From: Rhodospirillum sp.
GTDB taxonomy: Bacteria; Pseudomonadota; Alphaproteobacteria; Dongiales; Dongiaceae
Assembly (NCBI GenBank): GCA_013822765.1
Contig: PNKY01000015.1
Span: forward strand, 1-64,000
Length of the DNA stretch: 64,000 bases
Direction of reading: 5' to 3'
How positions within the stretch are numbered: the stretch's first letter is position 1; each line of letters begins with the position of its first letter. The translations under genes and the position numbers were made by a program. Shown one piece after another: positions 58,394 to 64,000 of the stretch. The notes under the pieces were generated by a model that made no database searches, was not told the DNA's origin, and saw only the letters and a list, made by a program, of their open reading frames with translations.

Positions 58394-60103
58394 CTACTGG
58401 ATCGACATGTATCGGCCGAGATGGAAGTCCAGGTTGTTATAGGCCCAACCCGCAACCTTCTTCGAGACCATGTGCTTGGTCTTGTAGTGCAGGATCGGGA
58501 TGATCGGCAGATCGCCCAGGAAGATCTGCTCGGCCTTTTCGAGGCTGGCCATGCGGGCCTTCGGATCGGTGATGCCGAAGGAGTCCTTCACCAGCTTGTC
58601 GAACTCGGCGTTGTTGTAGCCGGCATCGTTGCGCACGCCGGCGTCCGAGAGGAACAGGTCGAGGAAGGTGATTGGGTCAGCATAGTCGCCGATCCAGGCG
58701 GCACGCGCGACGTCGAACGCCTTGTTGTCGCGGGTGTCGAGATAGACCTGCCACTCCTGGTTATTCAGGGTGGCATCGACACCGACCTGCTTCCACATGT
58801 CCTGGACCGCGATCGCGATCTTCTTGTGGTTCTCGCTGGTGTTGTAGAGGATCTCCAGCTTCAGCGGCTTTTCCGGAGTGAAGCCGGCGCCGGCCAGCAG
58901 CTCCTTCGCCTTGGCGACGCGGTCCGCCATCGGCATGTCCTTGAAGGAGACGTACTGCGTGTTGTAGTCCGGGGTTCCCGGGGGCACCCACGAGTAGGCC
59001 GGCAGGAAGCTGCCCTGCGTGACCTTGTCGGCGATCGCCTCGCGGTCGATGGCCAGGGCCAGCGCCTCGCGCACTTCCTTCTTGGCGCCGTTCTCACGTG
59101 TCTCGTTGATCACGTAGTAGTAGGTGCCGAGATAGGGCTTCGCCTCGTACTCGTCCTTCAGGTTGGATTCGATGAAACCGATCTGGTCGGACGGCACTTC
59201 ATAGGTGACCTGCAACTCGCCGTTGCGATAGCGCTTGAACTCCTCGGAGATGTCCTCGGTCGGATAGTAGACGATCTTCTCGAGCTTCACGTTCGCGGCG
59301 TCGTAGTAGTTCGGGTTCTTCACCAGCGTGATCGAAGCCTGCGGGGTCCACTCCTGCATCGTGAACGCGCCGTTGCCGACGATATTGCCCGGCTTGGTCC
59401 AGTCCTGGCCGAACTTGTCGATGGTCGCCTTGTGCACCGGCAGGAAGGTGTTGTGGCGGATGAGGCCGAGGAAATACGGCGCCGATTTCACGAGTTCGAT
59501 CTTCAGGGTCTTGTCGTCGACGGCGGTCACGCCGAGCTTGGTGAGGTCTTTCTCCTCGCCCTTGCGGATCTGCTCGGCATTGAGGATCGGGTCGGCGATC
59601 GGCGCATAGTCGGCCGCAATCGCGGGATCGACCAGGCGCTGGAAGGAATAGGCGAAGTCGGCGGCGGTCACCGGATCGCCGTTCGACCACTTCGAATCGC
59701 GCAGATGGAAGGTGTAGGTCTTGCCGTCGTCGCTGACTTCCCACTTCTCGGCGACGCCGGGCGTGACCTGGCCGTCGGGCGTGTAGGTGGTGAGGCCTTC
59801 GAATATTTCGTACTGAATGTTCGCCTCGGTGACGCCGGTCGACTTCTGCGGATCCATCGTCTCCGGTTCGGCGCCGTTGCCGCGATGCAGGACCTGCTCG
59901 GCCGCCGGAGCGGCGGGCGTTGCAGCGGCCTGCTGCGTCTCCGTCGTTGCTGGAGCGGCGGCGGGCTGCTCGGTGGTAGCGGGCGCTGCCGGCTGCTCGG
60001 TCTGCGCCGCCTCTTGAGTCGGCGCAGGTTGGTTGTTCTGATAGATGAAATAGCCAGCCACGATCACGACGACCGCGGCTATGGCGATCCAAACCTTCTT
60101 CAT
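58394..60103 (-). CDS. Peptide ABC transporter substrate-binding protein (OppA-like) with N-terminal membrane anchor
   Basis: 569 residues. An N-terminal hydrophobic helix (VWIAIAAVVVIVAGYFIYQN) without signal-peptidase or lipobox cysteine site, then an Ala/Pro/Thr/Gln-rich linker (~26-70), then the SBP_bac_5 fold: LHRGNGAEPETMDPQKSTGV, GLTTYTPDGQVTPGVAEKWE, TYTFHLRDSKWSNGDPVTA. The ligand is a peptide or similar molecule. The helix suggests it is tethered to the inner membrane. AGGGGAG lies ~6 nt before the ATG. First gene of the opp operon. Confidence 0.92.
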   Translation of the reverse strand: MKKVWIAIAAVVVIVAGYFIYQNNQPAPTQEAAQTEQPAAPATTEQPAAAPATTETQQAAATPAAPAAEQVLHRGNGAEPETMDPQKSTGVTEANIQYEIFEGLTTYTPDGQVTPGVAEKWEVSDDGKTYTFHLRDSKWSNGDPVTAADFAYSFQRLVDPAIAADYAPIADPILNAEQIRKGEEKDLTKLGVTAVDDKTLKIELVKSAPYFLGLIRHNTFLPVHKATIDKFGQDWTKPGNIVGNGAFTMQEWTPQASITLVKNPNYYDAANVKLEKIVYYPTEDISEEFKRYRNGELQVTYEVPSDQIGFIESNLKDEYEAKPYLGTYYYVINETRENGAKKEVREALALAIDREAIADKVTQGSFLPAYSWVPPGTPDYNTQYVSFKDMPMADRVAKAKELLAGAGFTPEKPLKLEILYNTSENHKKIAIAVQDMWKQVGVDATLNNQEWQVYLDTRDNKAFDVARAAWIGDYADPITFLDLFLSDAGVRNDAGYNNAEFDKLVKDSFGITDPKARMASLEKAEQIFLGDLPIIPILHYKTKHMVSKKVAGWAYNNLDFHLGRYMSIQ

Positions 60104-60414
60104 GGTGTACTCCCCTAACTTCGCAGTGAGCGTTCGCGCGCCGACGTTTGTTTGTGTTGCTTGGGCCTCCGGCCGGCGCGCGGACTTGGGCCGATATTCC
60201 CCGATTGGTTCGATTGTTTCAATGAGATTAAGTCAGAATAGTTCAACAATTCCGCGCCTTTCCGTGACTTAGAACCGTTCGCCTTTCGTATCCCAAGGCC
60301 GCTGAATTCCACCACAAAAGGCGCTCTGCCCAGTCGAATTGCCGGGCTTCGCCACCGCCAGGGCGGCGCTTCGCCGGGCTGGCGGCAAATCCGTCGGAAC
60401 CTGCGACGCTCGCC
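60104..60414. other. 311-bp gap between the oxidoreductase and the peptide-transporter operon
   Basis: Must contain the promoter of the peptide-transporter operon (minus strand); AT-rich text around 60196-60255 is the likely place, but I cannot fix a single promoter. Near the oxidoreductase end, CCGCC-ag-GGCGG (60355-60366) sits inside a GC-rich stretch repeating GCTTCGCC, which may form a terminator-like structure or be a degenerate repeat. No gene with a ribosome-binding site was seen. Confidence 0.5.
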
Positions 60415-63400
60415 TTACTCGGCAGCCCGGCGGCTGGTCGAGGGCGAAGGGCTGCGGAACGAGGCCAGCAACTCCTCCTGGCGCTTGCGCACCGAGGCGA
60501 CATTGCCTTCCTTGATGTGGCCATAGCCGCGGATCTTCTCGGGCAATGTGGCCAGCGCGACCGCCGTGGTGTGGTTCGCCGCCGACAGGCCGGCCAGGAT
60601 CTCAGCCACCAGCGCCTCGTATTCCGCGATCAGGCGCCGTTCGAGCTTGCGGTCCTCCGAACGCGCGAACGGATCGAAGGCGGTTCCGCGCAGCCATTTC
60701 AGGCGCGCCAGCACGCCGAACGCCGTCATCATCCACGGGCCGAACTCTTTCTTCTTGATGCGGCCTGTGACCGGGTCGGGATGCGAGACCGCCGGCGGCG
60801 CCAGGTGGAAATGCAGCTGATAGTCGCCCTCGAACTGCGCCGCGATGCGCTCGCGGAACAGCGGATCGACATGCAGCCGCGCGACCTCGTACTCGTCCTT
60901 GTAGGCCAGCAGCTTCGCGTAATACTTCGCGACCGCGATGGCGAGGGCCTGCGAACCCGGCATGGCGGCGCGCTCGGACGCGATCACCTTGTCCACCAGC
61001 GCCCGATAGCGGGCCGCATAGGCCGCGTTCTGATAGCGCGTGAGATGGCCCGTGCGGTGGGCGCTGATCTCGTCCAGTGATTCTGGAATAGTCCGCGTCT
61101 CGGCGGAGCTGGCGCGCGCCGCCGCCTTCTCGACGGCGGGAAGATCCATCGCGGCGCGGCGGCCCCACAGGAACGCGAGCTTGTTCTCCTTGGCCGCGGT
61201 GCGGTTGAGGTCGATCGCCTGCTCGATGGCGGCGGCGGTGACCGGGATCAGGCCGCGCTGATAGGCGAAGCCGAGCATGAACATGTTGGTCGCGATCGAA
61301 TCGCCGATCAGCGTGGTGGCGAGTCCGGTGGCATCGACGAACTCCGCCCCGTTCGGCCCGACTGCCGCCTCGATCGCGCCTTTCAGGATCTGGCCGGGGA
61401 AGTGGGCATCCGGATTGCGGATGAAGTCGGCGGTGATGGTCTCGTGGCTGTTGACGATGGCGCGGCTGTGGCCGACGCGGCCCTTGGCCAGCGCATCGTA
61501 GGTCGCGGCCACCACGATGTCGCAACCGAGCAGCAGGTCGGCGTTGCCGGCCGCGACGCGCACGGCGTGGATCTCTTCCGGTCGGTTGGCGATGCGGATG
61601 TGCGAGAAGACCGCGCCGCCCTTCTGGGCGAGGCCGGTCATGTCCATGATGGAGCAGCCCTTGCCCTCCAGGTGCGCCGCCATGCCCAGCAGCGCGCCGA
61701 TGGTGACGACGCCGGTGCCGCCGATGCCGGTGACCAGGATGTTGAACGGGTCCTTGAGCGCCGGCAGCTGTGGCTCCGGCAGCACTTCGCCGACCGGCGC
61801 GGTCGGGTGCGGCTTGCGCAGCTTGCCGCCCTCGACGGTCACGAAGCTGGGGCAGAAGCCGTCGAGGCAGGAATAGTCCTTGTTGCAGCTCGACTGGTCG
61901 ATGGCGCGCTTGCGGCCCATCGCGGTCTCGAGCGGCACCACCGACAGGCAGTTGCTGGTCTTCGAGCAATCGCCGCAGCCTTCGCAGACTTCCTCGTTGA
62001 TGAAGACCCGCTTGGCAGGGTCGGGCATCTGGCCGCGCTTGCGCCGGCGGCGCTTCTCGGCCGCGCAGGTCTGGTCGTAGATGATGGCGGTGGTGCCGGG
62101 GATCTCGCGCATCTCGCGCTGGATCTCTTCCATCTGGTCGCGCGGGTGGACCAGCACGCCCTCGGGGAAATCGGCGGTCGGATATTTCTCCACGTCGTCG
62201 GTCACGACGGTGATCTTCGTGAGGCCCTCCGCCGCCAGTTGGTGCGCGATCATCGGCACGTTGAGCGGCCCGTCGAAGGGCTGGCCGCCGGTCATGGCGA
62301 CGGCGTCGTTGAACAGGATCTTGTAGGTGATGTTGACACCCGATGCGACTGCGGCGCGGATCGCGATCAGGCCGGAGTGGTAGTAAGTGCCGTCACCGAG
62401 GTTCTGGAATACGTGCGGCGTCTTGGAGAACGGCGCCTGGCCGACCCAGGTCACGCCTTCGCCGCCCATCTGGGTCAGCGTCTCGGTGCCGCGGTCCATC
62501 CAGGTCGCCATGGTGTGGCAGCCGATGCCGCCGAGCGCGCGCGAGCCCTCCGGAAGCCGGGTCGAGGTGTTGTGCGGGCAGCCGGAGCAGAAATAGGCGA
62601 CGCGGCGGATCGCCGGCTTGTAGCCGGTCAGGGTCTTTTCCTTGGCCTCCAGAAACTTCAGCCGGTCCTCGATCGCCGGGCTGGTGTGGAAGCGGGCGAT
62701 GCGCTTGGCGATCACCCGCGCGATGCGCGCCGGGGTCAGCTCGTCGGCGGAGGGCAGGATCCACTCCTTGTTCTCGTCGAACTTGCCGACCACCTTCGGG
62801 CGCACGCTCTCCTTCCAGTTATAGAGCTGCTCCTTGAGCTGGTTCTCCATCAGCGCGCGCTTTTCCTCGACCACCAGGATCTCTTCGAGGCCCTCGGCGA
62901 AGTGGCGCACCCCCTCGCGCTCCAGCGGCCAGGTCATGCCGACCTTGTAGAGCGACAGTCCGATGCGCTTGGCGTAGTCATCGTCGATGCCGAGATCGTC
63001 GAGCGCCTGGCGCACGTCCATGTAGGTTTTGCCGCAGGTGACGATGCCGAAGCGCCGGTTGGGCCCGTCGATCATCACCTTGTTGAGCTTGTTGGCCCTG
63101 GCGAAGGCGAGCGCGGCATAGAGCTTGTACTTGTGGAGCAGGTATTCCTGCTCCAGGGCCTGGGTGGTGATGAAGGGGGTGGAGGCCTTGCGGATGTTGA
63201 GCCCGCCTTCGGGCAGGTCGAAATCGTCCGGGATCCTGATGTCGATGCGCGCCGGGTCGATGTAGACCGACGAGGTGGAATCGCAGTTGTCCGCCACCAC
63301 CTTCATGGCGATCCAGCAGCCGGAATAGCGCGAGGCCGCCCAGCCGACCAGGCCATAATCCAGGAACTCCTGGATGTTGGCGGGATTGAGGACCGGGATG

Positions 63401-63969
63401 CCGTAGTCCATGAAGGCATACTCGGTCTGGTGCGCGGTGGTGGAGGACTTGCAGGTGTGGTCGTCGCCCGCCAGCACCAGCACGCCGCCGTGCTTGGCGG
63501 TGCCGGCGAGGTTGGCGTGGCGGAACACGTCGCCGCAGCGGTCGACGCCTGGGCCCTTGCCGTACCACATGCCGAACACGCCGTCGTATTTGCTATCGCC
63601 GAACAGGTCGAGCTGCTGGGTGCCCCAGAGCGCGGTGGCGGCCAGGTCCTCGTTCACGCCCGGCTGGAACTTGATGTGGTTCTGGTCGAGATGCTTCCTG
63701 GCCGCGACCATCGCCTGGTCGAGCCCGCCGAGCGGCGAGCCGCGGTAGCCGGTGACGTAGCCGGCGGTGTTGAGCCCGGCCAACGCGTCGCGCTGGCGCT
63801 GCATGATGGTCAGGCGCGTCAGCGCCTGCATGCCATTGAGGTAAACCCGGCCCTCGTTTGCGGTGTATTTGTCGTCCAGCGTGACGGACGCCAAGCGCGC
63901 GGTTTGCGCCACTGTTGCTTCTCCCAAAGCGGCCGTCTTGTCGGCGATGCCAGCCTTGCCGCGGCCCAT
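60415..63969 (-). CDS. Indolepyruvate:ferredoxin oxidoreductase, fused alpha/beta/gamma form
   Basis: 1184 residues. The N-terminal pyrimidine/TPP part has NTAGYVTGYRGSPLGGLDQA and GVFGMWYGKGPGVDRCGDVF; the middle holds TPP-binding text (GIGCHTMATWMDRGTETLTQ, MGGEGVTWVGQAPFS) and cysteines for Fe-S clusters (CEGCGDCSKTSNC, CNKDYSCLDGFCPSF). From ~730 the gamma-type domain begins with VTGIGGTGVVTIGALLGMAA. It oxidatively decarboxylates aryl-pyruvates to aryl-acetyl-CoA, reducing ferredoxin, in aromatic amino-acid breakdown. ATG at 63969 is taken as start; only 31 bp upstream are in the window. Confidence 0.94.
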   Translation of the reverse strand: MGRGKAGIADKTAALGEATVAQTARLASVTLDDKYTANEGRVYLNGMQALTRLTIMQRQRDALAGLNTAGYVTGYRGSPLGGLDQAMVAARKHLDQNHIKFQPGVNEDLAATALWGTQQLDLFGDSKYDGVFGMWYGKGPGVDRCGDVFRHANLAGTAKHGGVLVLAGDDHTCKSSTTAHQTEYAFMDYGIPVLNPANIQEFLDYGLVGWAASRYSGCWIAMKVVADNCDSTSSVYIDPARIDIRIPDDFDLPEGGLNIRKASTPFITTQALEQEYLLHKYKLYAALAFARANKLNKVMIDGPNRRFGIVTCGKTYMDVRQALDDLGIDDDYAKRIGLSLYKVGMTWPLEREGVRHFAEGLEEILVVEEKRALMENQLKEQLYNWKESVRPKVVGKFDENKEWILPSADELTPARIARVIAKRIARFHTSPAIEDRLKFLEAKEKTLTGYKPAIRRVAYFCSGCPHNTSTRLPEGSRALGGIGCHTMATWMDRGTETLTQMGGEGVTWVGQAPFSKTPHVFQNLGDGTYYHSGLIAIRAAVASGVNITYKILFNDAVAMTGGQPFDGPLNVPMIAHQLAAEGLTKITVVTDDVEKYPTADFPEGVLVHPRDQMEEIQREMREIPGTTAIIYDQTCAAEKRRRRKRGQMPDPAKRVFINEEVCEGCGDCSKTSNCLSVVPLETAMGRKRAIDQSSCNKDYSCLDGFCPSFVTVEGGKLRKPHPTAPVGEVLPEPQLPALKDPFNILVTGIGGTGVVTIGALLGMAAHLEGKGCSIMDMTGLAQKGGAVFSHIRIANRPEEIHAVRVAAGNADLLLGCDIVVAATYDALAKGRVGHSRAIVNSHETITADFIRNPDAHFPGQILKGAIEAAVGPNGAEFVDATGLATTLIGDSIATNMFMLGFAYQRGLIPVTAAAIEQAIDLNRTAAKENKLAFLWGRRAAMDLPAVEKAAARASSAETRTIPESLDEISAHRTGHLTRYQNAAYAARYRALVDKVIASERAAMPGSQALAIAVAKYYAKLLAYKDEYEVARLHVDPLFRERIAAQFEGDYQLHFHLAPPAVSHPDPVTGRIKKKEFGPWMMTAFGVLARLKWLRGTAFDPFARSEDRKLERRLIAEYEALVAEILAGLSAANHTTAVALATLPEKIRGYGHIKEGNVASVRKRQEELLASFRSPSPSTSRRAAE

Positions 63970-64000
63970 TCAGGCAGAAAATGGTCCGATTTCAGCGGCT

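Overview
The window is a GC-rich stretch (about two thirds G+C by eye), densely coded on both strands. It has the look of an alphaproteobacterial chromosome: a GapR-type (DUF2312) nucleoid protein, DUF1244, a DUF882 protein, a fused indolepyruvate:ferredoxin oxidoreductase, three FAD/GcvT-type dimethylglycine-dehydrogenase-like enzymes, a perfect parS site and GANTC sites. I cannot name the genus. No rRNA, tRNA, CRISPR array, transposase or phage gene was seen. parS (15967-15982) and tandem DnaA boxes in front of gapR (53104-53121) suggest a main replicon, possibly near its origin.

Layout. 1-1134: 3' end of an RTX-type secreted protein. 1143-16124: a divergent locus for methylated-amine use. 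On the minus strand lies a betaine-type ABC transporter (binding protein, ATPase with CBS-like tail, double-domain permease) ending in a DeoR regulator. On the plus strand lie two FAD/GcvT dehydrogenases around a choline-kinase-like phosphotransferase, then a phosphoethanolamine-methyltransferase-like enzyme, a GNAT protein and a third FAD/GcvT dehydrogenase. 16185-18158: hybrid histidine kinase. 18368-22761: Rrf2 regulator and a sulfate ABC operon (sbp-cysT-cysW-cysA). 22762-27769: cupin, zinc metallopeptidase, coiled-coil protein, DUF882 protein, gamma-glutamyltransferase. 27832-32550: a FecR-domain exported protein, a TAP-like hydrolase and a TPR plus outer-membrane beta-barrel protein. 32933-39642: hydantoinase-A-like protein, L,D-transpeptidase, DUF2339 membrane protein.

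39646-46135 is a glycan-modification block. A plus-strand pair (GT2-like transferase, QueC-like PP-loop protein) converges on a minus-strand operon of glycerate 2-kinase, pyruvate kinase, polysaccharide pyruvyl transferase and a GT29 (sialyltransferase-like) protein. 46180-54494 holds two EamA exporters, an N-formylglutamate amidohydrolase/carboxylate-amine ligase pair, DUF1244, a LysE exporter, a chemoreceptor with a small upstream gene, gapR, and tandem PAS_5-like paralogues. 54495-60103 is an oligopeptide ABC operon (minus strand). 60415-63969 is an indolepyruvate:ferredoxin oxidoreductase.

The two clusters most worth follow-up are: (1) the betaine-like uptake, phosphorylation, demethylation and methylation locus with a DeoR regulator, a regulator class that often senses phosphorylated ligands; and (2) the operon that could run from glycerate through phosphoenolpyruvate to a pyruvylated or otherwise acidic glycan. 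All functions are inferred from sequence motifs read by eye; no database search was run.
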